Source: Deltaproteobacteria bacterium
GTDB lineage: Bacteria; Myxococcota_A; Polyangia; HGW-17
Length of the DNA stretch: 7,121 bases
Reading direction: 5' to 3'
NCBI GenBank assembly: GCA_003249585.1
Contig: QKIM01000257.1
Location: 1 to 7,121, forward strand
Shown: in pieces, positions 1-6,601 of the stretch
How the letters are laid out: each line of letters opens with the position of its first letter
How positions within the stretch are numbered: position 1 is the first letter of the stretch
The notes under the pieces: model-generated
What the model was told of the DNA's origin: nothing
The model's database searches: none
The model's input: the letters and a program-made list of their open reading frames with translations, nothing else
Translations under genes and position numbers: made by a program

Positions 1-537
1 CGGTCCCGTGCGATAGGCGACCCAGTAGGATTTGGGGAAATCGTAGGTCCCCTTGGGGATCCGCCGCAGGTGGAAGGGCATCCCGAGGGGCGCCACGAAG
101 TTGAGGAGGAGATCCCGCTCGACGCTCCGAAACAGCTGCAGTCCGTCCAGGGTGACCAGGTGGATGGGGGTCGGGCGCTTCGCCTCGAGCGCCGTGGCGG
201 GCCAGGGGAGCACGGAGTGCAGGGCGAACCGGCCGGTGTACTTGAGCAGGGGGGTGATGGTCTTCAGGAACAGGCGCTTGTCGTCATTGTTGTGGACCCG
301 CAGGACCAGATGCAGGGAGGGTGTGCGCTCCAGCTTGAGATCCGTGTAGGACGTGGCCGCGGCGAAGCGGCGCAGGAGCAGGGTCAGATCCTTGTCCCGG
401 GCGGCGTCGGCAAGGGCGGTGCGCGGCGCGATGAAGAGCTTGACCAGGGAGGTGTCGTCGGTCGACGTACCTGACGGCTTTTTGCGGCCGCAGGCGACGA
501 GGGGGAGCATGAGCAGGCAGAGAAGCAGCCGGTTCAT
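1..537 (-). CDS. Lipoprotein of unknown function, 3' end cut by window edge
   Basis: The reading frame opens at ATG 537-535 and stays open to position 1, giving 179 residues with the C-terminus missing. The N-terminus MNRLLLCLLMLPLVACGRKK is a classic lipoprotein signal: one Arg, a hydrophobic stretch, then lipobox LVAC with the acylated Cys at residue 16, so lipidation and envelope location are well supported. The +2 residue is Gly, which does not suggest inner-membrane retention under the E. coli rule. The mature part is mixed alpha/beta in character, with segments such as LHLVLRVHNNDDKRLFLKTITPLLKYTGRF and, near the edge, a Tyr/Pro-rich stretch; I recognise no domain. Its ATG overlaps the TGA of the upstream L,D-transpeptidase gene in an ATGA junction, so translation is probably coupled and the two products may act together in the envelope. 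The function is not known. Confidence 0.85.
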   Translation of the reverse strand, partial: MNRLLLCLLMLPLVACGRKKPSGTSTDDTSLVKLFIAPRTALADAARDKDLTLLLRRFAAATSYTDLKLERTPSLHLVLRVHNNDDKRLFLKTITPLLKYTGRFALHSVLPWPATALEAKRPTPIHLVTLDGLQLFRSVERDLLLNFVAPLGMPFHLRRIPKGTYDFPKSYWVAYRTGP

Positions 538-1691
538 CGTACCAGCCTGATCAGGGCGCCCAGGTTCCCCGGGGCGCTGCGCAGGGACACGTAGCCCGGC
601 GGCAGGACGGGACCCAGGAAGGTAAAGAGCCAGTGGGAGTCCTCGGGAGAGAGGTTGATGCAGCCGTGGGTCTTGATGCGGCCGAATTCGTCGTGCCAGT
701 AGGCGCCGTGGATCCCGTAGCTCTCCTTGAAGAACATGACCCAGGGGACGGCCTCGAGGTAGTAGGCCTCCTTGGAGCGCTGCCGGTTGAAGGTCTGGTA
801 GGCCAGCTTCCAGTAGACGCGGAACTCCCCCGCGGGGGTCTCGTCGGAGCCGGCGGTGAGGAAGACCTTCTTCAGGGTCCTGCCCTCCATGGCGTAGAGG
901 ATGTTCCCGGTGAGGTCCACGTGGGCCCACCGCTCCCGGGCGGCCAGGGAGGCCGGCGGCGGCGCCATCTTCCCGTCGGCTACGGCCACGTCGGCCCTGC
1001 GGACGTACATCCCCTTGCCCTGCCGCAGCGCGATCCACGGTCCCGTCCCCTTTTTTACCTGACGCACGGCGTAGCGCGGCAGAGGGTAGGCGGGGGCGTA
1101 GGTGGCGCCCTTGCGCCTATAAACGAAGGCGCCGGCCGGCGCGGTGACGAAGACCAGGGGGAGGTCCCGCTTCACGGCCAGGATCCCCCGCAGGGAGGTC
1201 TGGGCCCAGGGCTCCACGGCGTTCTCGGGGACGTAGCCGTTGAAGAAGAGGCGGAAGTAGGGGAACTTGCCGATGAACCGCTTCTCCACGGGGAGAAACC
1301 CGCGCAGCTTGCGCAGCCGGACCAGTTTTCCCCGGGAGAGGTCCCCCATGGAGGGGGCGAAGAAGGTGTGGGAGCCCTTGCCCTTGTACCAGCGGCCTCG
1401 CGTGAAGGAGAGGTTCCAGTCCCGAAGGCCGCCGGGGGCCTCGCGGGAGGGGATGAACCACCCCGAACAGACCCAGGCCCTGGAGGCCAGCTGGAACCAG
1501 TAGCCGCCCTTGCACTTTGCGCCCTTGCGCAGCACGGCGTAGCGGCCAGGGCCGCGGATCATGCCCAGCTCCTCCTTGAGGAAAGCGGGCCTCGAGTACA
1601 CCCGGATGGTCCCCTTGAGGATGCTGCCCGAGACCGGGGTCGGGGCGCCGGGCAGCGCCAGGGCGACGAGGAACACGACGAGGGGGGACAT
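534..1691 (-). CDS. Secreted L,D-transpeptidase (YkuD domain) with SH3-like N-terminal regions
   Basis: This 385-residue protein is predicted to be exported. Residues 1 to about 22 form a hydrophobic leader ending in a Pro/Ser/Gly-rich stretch, though the n-region unusually has no Lys or Arg. Residues about 25-80 resemble an SH3b fold, and about 180-237 may be a second SH3-like module ending in YVRRADVAVADG. The YkuD catalytic domain runs from about 255 to 370: a TPAGEF motif at 285-290, His328 in SYGIHG, and the signature HGCINLS at 342-348 with nucleophile Cys344. Enzymes of this family form or exchange 3-3 peptidoglycan cross-links, or attach proteins to peptidoglycan, through L,D-peptide bonds; the precise role here is not visible. 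ATG 1691 is the only plausible start because an in-frame TAG (the stop of the branching-enzyme gene) lies four codons upstream. No good Shine-Dalgarno is seen, so expression probably relies on coupling. The stop overlaps the lipoprotein start by 4 nt. Confidence 0.93.
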   Translation of the reverse strand: MSPLVVFLVALALPGAPTPVSGSILKGTIRVYSRPAFLKEELGMIRGPGRYAVLRKGAKCKGGYWFQLASRAWVCSGWFIPSREAPGGLRDWNLSFTRGRWYKGKGSHTFFAPSMGDLSRGKLVRLRKLRGFLPVEKRFIGKFPYFRLFFNGYVPENAVEPWAQTSLRGILAVKRDLPLVFVTAPAGAFVYRRKGATYAPAYPLPRYAVRQVKKGTGPWIALRQGKGMYVRRADVAVADGKMAPPPASLAARERWAHVDLTGNILYAMEGRTLKKVFLTAGSDETPAGEFRVYWKLAYQTFNRQRSKEAYYLEAVPWVMFFKESYGIHGAYWHDEFGRIKTHGCINLSPEDSHWLFTFLGPVLPPGYVSLRSAPGNLGALIRLVR

Positions 1692-1700
1692 GTACGGACT

Positions 1701-3281
1701 CTACTGGTAGATGTGGTAATCCACGTGGGGGAAGATGTTGTCGAGGGCTTCGACCTTTGTGAGCCACGTGGCGTCGATGTTGCCCGCCATGAGCTCGTCG
1801 TAGAGCCTCGTGAAGCGGCGGATGTGGTTGACCGTGCGCTTTACCGCGTACTCGACCATGGTGTCGGACTTGATGATGAAGGCCCAGTCGGAGGCCTGGG
1901 CCAAGAGCAGCTCGCGGGCCATCTGGTTGAGGCAGCGGGTCTGGAGATCGTCAGCCTGCGCGAAGCGGTTGGCCGCCTCGGTCATGCGCTCCTGGGTCTT
2001 GTGGAGGTAGCGGTAGATCCAGGCGTTGCAGTCCGAGAGCCAGAACTCGTGGTATCCCGAGGCGCCCCAGCTCGACTCGGCGGGCATGGCGACCTGCTGG
2101 GTCGGGTGCTTGGTCAGGTACTCGCGCATGTGGGTGAGCTGGAACACGTCCTGGTCGAAGGCGACCTTTCGGATGAGGTACTCGATCCACCAGGGCCCCT
2201 CGTACCACCAGTGCCCGAAGAGCTCGGCGTCGTAGGGGGCGAGGACCACGGGGGGACGCCCGTACTCGGCCGCCAGGTGCTGGATCTGCTGCTCGCGGTT
2301 GAACATGAAGTTGGAGGCGTGGGACGCGGCCCGCTCCTTGGCCCAGTAGGGATCGTAGGGCTCCTTGTGGTTGGTCTTGCCGGTGATCCGGTAGTACTTG
2401 ATGCCGGTGTTCTTGCGCTTGCCGTCGGGCTGGACGTAGGGGGCGATGTAGTCGTCCTCGAGGTCGTAGCCGATGTCGCGGTAGAACTCCCGGTACATGA
2501 CGTCGCCGGGGTACCCGGAGTCCTTGGACCACACCTGCACGGAGGTCTCGAGGTCGCGCCCGAAGGCCGCCACGCCGCTACCCTCGCAGAAGAGCGGGGC
2601 GTAGTTCTTGTATTTCGGCCGTGGGTGTGAGTAGAGGATGCCGTGGGTGTCCACGATGAAGTAGCGCAGGCCGTTGGCGGCCAGGATCTTGTCGAGCTCT
2701 GGGTAGAAGGCGCACTCGGGCAGCCAGATGCCCTTGGGGGCCGTGCCCAGCAGGCGGGTGTGGGTGTCCACGGCCACGCCGATCTGTGCCCGGACAGACT
2801 GGGGATGCTTGCGCATGAGGGGCAGGTACCCGTGGGTCGCGCCGCAGGTGATGACGTCGAGGTTGCCGGTGTCCATGACGTGGCGGAAGGCGCCGACGAG
2901 GTCGCCGCCCCAGCCGTTCCAGAAGTCACGGAACCCCATGAACTGCTCCCGGTAGTGCTCGGCCAGGTAGTTGAAGTGGCCGTCGTCCTTGGTGCGGACG
3001 CACTCTTTCTCCGCCAGCTCCACGAGCTTGTCGATGTGGGCGCTGTAGCGTCGCTTGAGGACGTCGTCGGCCAGCATGGACAAGAGGGGCGGGGTGAGGG
3101 ACATGGTGATCTTGTAGGGGACCTGCTCGCTCTCGAGTCGGTTGTACATCTGCAGAAGCGGGATGTAGGTCTCGGTGATGGCTTCGTAGAGCCAGTCCTC
3201 TTCGAGGAAGTGGGAATACTCGGGATGCCTGACGAAGGGCAGGTGCGCGTGCAGGACGAGGGCTAGATATCCTTTGGGCAT
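1701..3281 (-). CDS. 1,4-alpha-glucan branching enzyme, glycoside hydrolase family 57
   Basis: The product is 526 residues if started at ATG 3281. That start has GGAG six nt upstream and puts the conserved MPKGYLALVLHAHLPF at the N-terminus; a longer frame from 3329 adds 16 residues without family character. The GH57 motifs appear in order: HAHLPF (11-16), GATHGYLPL (147-155), GIWLPECAF (184-192) with nucleophile Glu189, YDAELFGHWW (350-359) with acid/base Asp351, and ESSWGASGYHEFWL (402-415). The C-terminal QASDWAFI segment (462-469) also matches branching enzymes. Length and catalytic spacing fit the short Thermus thermophilus TT1467 type (about 520 residues) rather than the longer archaeal type with helix-hairpin-helix repeats. 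It should form alpha-1,6 branches in glycogen-like alpha-1,4-glucan in the cytoplasm; there is no signal peptide. It lies downstream of a DUF4912 gene, a pairing I know from deltaproteobacterial genomes. Low-level amylase or transferase activity on short glucans is possible. Confidence 0.92.
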   Translation of the reverse strand: MPKGYLALVLHAHLPFVRHPEYSHFLEEDWLYEAITETYIPLLQMYNRLESEQVPYKITMSLTPPLLSMLADDVLKRRYSAHIDKLVELAEKECVRTKDDGHFNYLAEHYREQFMGFRDFWNGWGGDLVGAFRHVMDTGNLDVITCGATHGYLPLMRKHPQSVRAQIGVAVDTHTRLLGTAPKGIWLPECAFYPELDKILAANGLRYFIVDTHGILYSHPRPKYKNYAPLFCEGSGVAAFGRDLETSVQVWSKDSGYPGDVMYREFYRDIGYDLEDDYIAPYVQPDGKRKNTGIKYYRITGKTNHKEPYDPYWAKERAASHASNFMFNREQQIQHLAAEYGRPPVVLAPYDAELFGHWWYEGPWWIEYLIRKVAFDQDVFQLTHMREYLTKHPTQQVAMPAESSWGASGYHEFWLSDCNAWIYRYLHKTQERMTEAANRFAQADDLQTRCLNQMARELLLAQASDWAFIIKSDTMVEYAVKRTVNHIRRFTRLYDELMAGNIDATWLTKVEALDNIFPHVDYHIYQ

Positions 3282-3287
3282 GGTACA

Positions 3288-3291
3288 CTCC
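3288..3291 (-). promoter_or_regulatory. Ribosome binding site deciding the GH57 start
   Basis: On the minus strand GGAG lies six nt before ATG 3281. The in-frame ATG at 3293 overlaps this GGAG and has no comparable site of its own, and the ATG at 3329 lies far upstream of the conserved GH57 N-terminus. This supports 3281 as the translation start. Confidence 0.6.
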
Positions 3292-3368
3292 ATGGTCGGT
3301 ACAATAACAGATTGGTCCACAAACTCCACCCCAATGGGTCACGCCCGGGGCAAGCAGGGGACGAATGG

Positions 3369-3406
3369 TTTTTTTTCATGGACCAGCGCTCAGCTGCGGC
3401 TGGTCC
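3369..3406 (-). other. Perfect 8-bp inverted repeat over a stop codon, followed by an A8 tract
   Basis: GGACCAGC (3380-3387) and GCTGGTCC (3399-3406) form a perfect 8-bp inverted repeat with an 11-nt loop. It covers the TGA stop of the DUF4912 gene at 3392-3390. Read as the minus-strand transcript, the hairpin is followed at once by AUG and then eight A residues (3376-3369). An intrinsic terminator would need U residues on the 3' side, so this is not a canonical terminator in either direction. It could be a processing or stability element between the DUF4912 and GH57 genes, or chance. The rest of the gap to the GH57 start (3282-3368) has no convincing -35/-10 pair; TATTGT near 3303 is isolated. 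Confidence 0.45.
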
Positions 3407-4754
3407 TCTCGATGCTGATGGTGATGGAGTACTTCTCTCCGGACTCTCCCACTGCGGTCACCTTGTGGCTCACGTTGGAGTCGGGCAGGGGGAGGGTCAG
3501 GGAGAAGGTCCCGTCGGCGTTGACGTCGGTGGACTTGCCGTCGATGGTGAGGGAGGCCTTGGGCCTGGTGGCGCCGAAGACCCGCAGGTCGCCGTCCACG
3601 GTGAGGGGGAACCGCTCCTCGTGTCCGCGCTCGTCGCGGATGGAGACGAAGGAGGAGACGCGGTTGCCGCCGGGGCTCGTGACGGTCCCCTCGATGCCGA
3701 ACCAGGACTCGGGATCCGTGGGGGTGCCCATGTGGGGGAGGGTCGGGGTGAATTCCGCCGAGCCGCCGCGGGCGGGGACTTCGCCGCCCAGCCAGTTGAC
3801 GGGCATGCCGTCCACGGACATGCTCAGGGGCTCGGCGAAGGGGAGGGTGATGAAGACATCGTGGACCCAGGGGCTCTGGGAGCCGGGAGGCGGCACCACG
3901 CCGTCGGAGGTGCCCAGGGAGCGCCAGCCGCCGTCGGGCATGGCGTACCCCAGCTCCGCCATGAAGTGGCGGCCCTCGGCGGGGACGGGGATGTACCAGA
4001 ACCGGGCGGTCTCGTTGAGCATGAACCGGTGGGTCGACCAGGCGTTGTCACCGGAGAAGGTGATGTGCGTGATGTCGTGGAGTTTCAGATAGAGGGTGCC
4101 GCCCTGGTACTTGCCGTTCTGGGCGCGGGTCTCCTCGCTGATGTCCCAGTAGCACAGGAGCCACCGGGGGTCGCGGGGCATGAGGTGGATGAGGCCGTCG
4201 CCGTATCCCATGGGCAGATCGGGCAGACCTTCGTCGATTTCCCGCAGATCCTCGGGGGTGATGGTCATGCCGTGGCGGTGGAGGGTGTCGCCACCGTAGC
4301 GCATGGCCTCGATCTGGGTGCGGGCCAGGGCCTCGGCGCTCACCTCGGAGTCGGGCGGGAGGGCGTCGGCGTCGGAGAGATCCATCCCCGTGAGGTCGAT
4401 CACCTTGAGGGAGGGGGTGCTGCGTGGTTTTTTGGTAGCGGAAACCTGCTCTTTGGCGGTCTCGGTCTGGCCGGTCTTGCCTCGGGCCCGGGTCGGGGCC
4501 TTGGCTTTGGGAGGCGTCTCCTTCACGGCGGGGGTCTTGTCGGTCTTGCCCCCGGGTTTGGTCCCCGGTGTCGTGAGATCGTCAAGGAATTCCAGTGCTG
4601 CGTTCTTCAGGCTCTCGCCTCCCTTGGTCACCAGCTCCTTGATGGAGTCGATGAGCTCGCCCTTGGTGAGTCGGGAGAAGCCGGAGAGGTTCAGATTCTT
4701 CGCAAGCTTCAGAAGATCGCTTTTCTTCATGTTTTCCATATCTTTCAGGGTCAT
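3390..4754 (-). CDS. DUF4912 protein with SAP/Rho_N-like N-terminus and Ig-like C-terminus
   Basis: The product is 454 residues from ATG 4754, chosen because AGGAGG sits six nt upstream; an ATG at 4781 would add nine Arg-rich residues but lacks such a site. Residues 6-42 (MENMKKSDLLKLAKNLNLSG onward to LIDSIKELV) resemble the helix-extended-loop-helix of Rho N-terminal or SAP domains, known for nucleic-acid binding. A Lys/Pro/Thr-rich disordered linker covers about 62-115. The DUF4912 region is about 185-300, with DPRWLLCYWDIS (195-206), LYLKLHDIT and the aromatic RFWYIPVP (251-258), features of a compact beta domain. A C-terminal beta-sandwich-like region (about 385-450) has the LTIDGKSTDVNADGTFSLTL pattern of bacterial Ig-like repeats. 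There is no signal peptide, so it is likely cytoplasmic. The molecular function of DUF4912 is unknown to me; position suggests a role with the GH57 branching enzyme, perhaps as a glucan-binding or regulatory partner, which is inference. Confidence 0.88.
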   Translation of the reverse strand: MTLKDMENMKKSDLLKLAKNLNLSGFSRLTKGELIDSIKELVTKGGESLKNAALEFLDDLTTPGTKPGGKTDKTPAVKETPPKAKAPTRARGKTGQTETAKEQVSATKKPRSTPSLKVIDLTGMDLSDADALPPDSEVSAEALARTQIEAMRYGGDTLHRHGMTITPEDLREIDEGLPDLPMGYGDGLIHLMPRDPRWLLCYWDISEETRAQNGKYQGGTLYLKLHDITHITFSGDNAWSTHRFMLNETARFWYIPVPAEGRHFMAELGYAMPDGGWRSLGTSDGVVPPPGSQSPWVHDVFITLPFAEPLSMSVDGMPVNWLGGEVPARGGSAEFTPTLPHMGTPTDPESWFGIEGTVTSPGGNRVSSFVSIRDERGHEERFPLTVDGDLRVFGATRPKASLTIDGKSTDVNADGTFSLTLPLPDSNVSHKVTAVGESGEKYSITISIERTSRS

Positions 4755-4760
4755 AAATGA

Positions 4761-4766
4761 CCTCCT
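4761..4766 (-). promoter_or_regulatory. Consensus ribosome binding site of the DUF4912 gene
   Basis: The minus strand reads AGGAGG six nt before ATG 4754, a full match to the anti-Shine-Dalgarno complement. It fixes the start at 4754 and suggests strong initiation for the first gene of the downstream operon. Confidence 0.75.
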
Positions 4767-4785
4767 GCGTCGGTCGTGCATTCCG

Positions 4786-4848
4786 CGTCATCGGGTGACG
4801 GGAAAGGGTCAAAGTGATCGGGCGCCTTCCTGAGGAAGTCGACCTCCT
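4786..4848 (-). promoter_or_regulatory. Leader region with mutually exclusive hairpins
   Basis: In the predicted untranslated leader of the DUF4912 gene, AGGAGG-UCGA-CUUCCU (4848-4833) can fold as a 6-bp stem with one G-U pair and a UCGA loop. The same CUUCC can instead pair with the following GGAAG (4838-4826) around a three-nt loop, so the two stems exclude each other. A further AGGAAG at 4866-4861 could also pair with CUUCCU. The AGGAGG at 4848-4843 looks like a Shine-Dalgarno, but no start codon follows at a usable distance. A third small stem, CGTCA-CCCGA-TGACG (4800-4786), lies about 20 nt before the real ribosome binding site. I recognise no known riboswitch class; regulation is a guess. 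Confidence 0.3.
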
Positions 4849-4889
4849 TATGTGAGAGTGCTTCCTGGGATGTGGCGGGAACGGATCCC

Positions 4890-4917
4890 ACTTTAGGATG
4901 CTATTTACTTTTGTCAA
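4890..4917 (-). promoter_or_regulatory. Sigma-70-type promoter for the DUF4912-GH57-transpeptidase-lipoprotein operon
   Basis: On the minus strand a perfect TTGACA (4917-4912) is followed after 16 nt by TAAAGT (4895-4890), which matches four of six consensus -10 bases. The spacer is A+T-rich, unlike the surrounding G+C-rich DNA. It lies between the end of the DUF6178 gene (4955) and the DUF4912 start (4754), where a promoter is expected. Transcription would begin near 4882, leaving a leader of roughly 130 nt. Confidence 0.65.
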
Positions 4918-4954
4918 CCGTTACCGAAGGGAAGCTGACAGTTCAACGTATTGT

Positions 4955-6601
4955 CTATTTTTTCTTTCTGATGACCAGATGTCTCGGGTGCTGATCCTTG
5001 AAGAGGGGGGCGGTGAAGCTGCGTACGATCCTCGGGAGGGTCGCGGGCACGCGCAGGGTGTTCTTCTCCATGCGGTGCTCGATGGCCGTGAGGACCGTGA
5101 GGTTGAGGGTCTCCTCGGTGAAGTCCTCCATGGCGGCGAAGCCATCCTCGCACTGGTCGAAGGTGAGGACGCCCCGCCCCGGGGCGGCGGTGCGCGCGAG
5201 GTGACCCAGCAGCCAGGTGCGGAAGAGATCCCCGAAGGTGACCTGGCCGGGGTGGGGTTTGTTGGTGCCCTCGAGCCCCTCCTCGGAGAGCAGGCGCGGG
5301 GAGATCCCCAGGCCGTTGAACAGGAGCCCCTTGAGCATGCTGAGATCCTCGATGATGGCGCCGGCGGCGGCGACGTCGGCGAGGGTCCTGAAGTTGCGCA
5401 CGCCGTCGTCACCGAGCAGGGCCGGGGCGAACCGCGGGTGTCCCTTGGTGAGGGCGTCGTAGAAGGCGGCCCAGGGGCCCTCGAGGAGGGTGGAGGTGCG
5501 GGGCGACAGGCTGATGTGGCCGCTGCGCGAGAGGGTCTGCGCCAGCCCCTTGAGCTGGTGGATCAGGGAGTACCCCACCCGAAAGACGCGGGACGCGGCG
5601 ATCTCTCTGAGCACCTGGGGGAAGGCCTCGGGCTGGTTGTGGGCGATGAAGGTGACGCCCAGATCCAGGCAGGAGGAGGCGAGGGCCGCCGTCTCCCGCA
5701 GGCCGTCCTCGTCGTCGGGGGAGATGCGGTCCGCGGCGATCATGCGGTTGAAGAGGCTGACGACGCTCACGGTGACCAGGTCCCGCTCGCTGTCGGACAA
5801 AAGCTGCAGGGCCTCACGGAAGGGCCCCTCGCCCAGGATGGGCTCGGGCGGCTGCAGGGCGGGGAGGTTGCCGGGGACAGGAGGCTCCACGAAGGGGCTG
5901 CCCAGGGTCACGCTCTGGGGATCGATCCACTTGTAGATCTCCAGGGCCTCGAGGTAGTCGTAGAACCCCTCGTCCTCGATGCGTCCCTTCATCCAGCGGT
6001 AGGCTTCCTCCTCCAGATGGAGCTCCGTGCCCCAGGAGGCGTCGAGGATGACCGAGCGCGCCAGATCCTGATCGTACCGGTAGAGGTTCTCCAGGAGATC
6101 GGTGACGGCCATCCAGGTGGTCTCGTCGGTGCCCTCGTGGGGATAGATCTCGAAGTAGGTGTCGGGGGTGCGGTAGACGGGGATGTGGTCCCACTCGGGG
6201 GACTCCACTTCCTTGAGGTTGTACACCACGGTGCTCTTGAGCAGAAAGAGGGCGGAGAGCTCGGGATCGGCTTCGGCGATGGTGTTCCCCAGCTTCTCGA
6301 ACCCGAGCATGGAGAGGGCCGAGAGCCAGTCGAGGAATTTGGCCAGGTTCACGCGGTCCTTGTTCCAGCAGTCGAAGTCCATGGCGGAGCGCAGCTGGAC
6401 CGGGGTGGCCAGGGAGAGGAGCTCCAGGGAGTCCTGGATGCCCACGCGGGTGACCAGGGTGAAGAGATCGTGGGGACTCAGGGACTTCACCACCTGATCC
6501 ACGTCAGGGAGGGACCAGATGGGCTCCAGGGAGCGGGTGCGGCGGGCGTGGGCCAGGGCGCCCAGGATCTGCGGGGTGGTGGTGAGGCTAGTGTTCGTCA
6601 T
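4955..6601 (-). CDS. DUF6178-like protein
   Basis: This 548-residue protein is mainly alpha-helical, with no signal peptide or membrane segment, so it is probably cytoplasmic. The pattern resembles the DUF6178 family as I remember it: an N-terminal LSPHDLFTLVTRVGIQDSLE (41-60) followed by LLSLATPVQL (61-70), then DFDCWNKDRVNLAKFLDWL (75-93), and a central YRWMKGRIEDEGFYDYLEAL (201-220) continuing EIYKW. A basic tail ends in IRKKK. The function of this family is not known to me; no catalytic motif or nucleotide-binding loop is visible. The start ATG 6601 overlaps the last 14 nt of the upstream membrane-protein gene and has only a weak GAG as binding site, so translation is probably coupled to it and to recJ. 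No intrinsic terminator is seen after its stop; the next 200 bases hold the promoter of the following operon. Confidence 0.8.
   Translation of the reverse strand: MTNTSLTTTPQILGALAHARRTRSLEPIWSLPDVDQVVKSLSPHDLFTLVTRVGIQDSLELLSLATPVQLRSAMDFDCWNKDRVNLAKFLDWLSALSMLGFEKLGNTIAEADPELSALFLLKSTVVYNLKEVESPEWDHIPVYRTPDTYFEIYPHEGTDETTWMAVTDLLENLYRYDQDLARSVILDASWGTELHLEEEAYRWMKGRIEDEGFYDYLEALEIYKWIDPQSVTLGSPFVEPPVPGNLPALQPPEPILGEGPFREALQLLSDSERDLVTVSVVSLFNRMIAADRISPDDEDGLRETAALASSCLDLGVTFIAHNQPEAFPQVLREIAASRVFRVGYSLIHQLKGLAQTLSRSGHISLSPRTSTLLEGPWAAFYDALTKGHPRFAPALLGDDGVRNFRTLADVAAAGAIIEDLSMLKGLLFNGLGISPRLLSEEGLEGTNKPHPGQVTFGDLFRTWLLGHLARTAAPGRGVLTFDQCEDGFAAMEDFTEETLNLTVLTAIEHRMEKNTLRVPATLPRIVRSFTAPLFKDQHPRHLVIRKKK

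Noticed and set aside
633..2630. 665-codon open frame on the plus strand opposite the transpeptidase and GH57 genes
   Set aside because: It is antisense to two genes with clear catalytic motifs; its product is a Gly/Val/Glu/Leu-rich composition typical of the complement of G+C-rich codons, with no recognisable domain.
3282..3329. Longer GH57 start adding 16 residues (MEFVDQSVIVPTMECT)
   Set aside because: The family-conserved N-terminus begins at MPKGY, and GGAG lies six nt before that ATG.
3303..3330. Separate promoter for the GH57 gene (TATTGT as -10)
   Set aside because: No -35 better than two or three matches lies at 16-18 nt spacing.
3369..3406. Intrinsic terminator between the DUF4912 and GH57 genes
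   Set aside because: The homopolymer after the stem is A8, not U8, in the transcript, and on the opposite strand the U-tract precedes the stem.
3312..4760. 482-codon open frame on the plus strand opposite the DUF4912 gene
   Set aside because: Same artefact: repetitive Gly/Val/Ala-rich translation with no motifs, mirroring a gene with recognisable domains and a consensus ribosome binding site.
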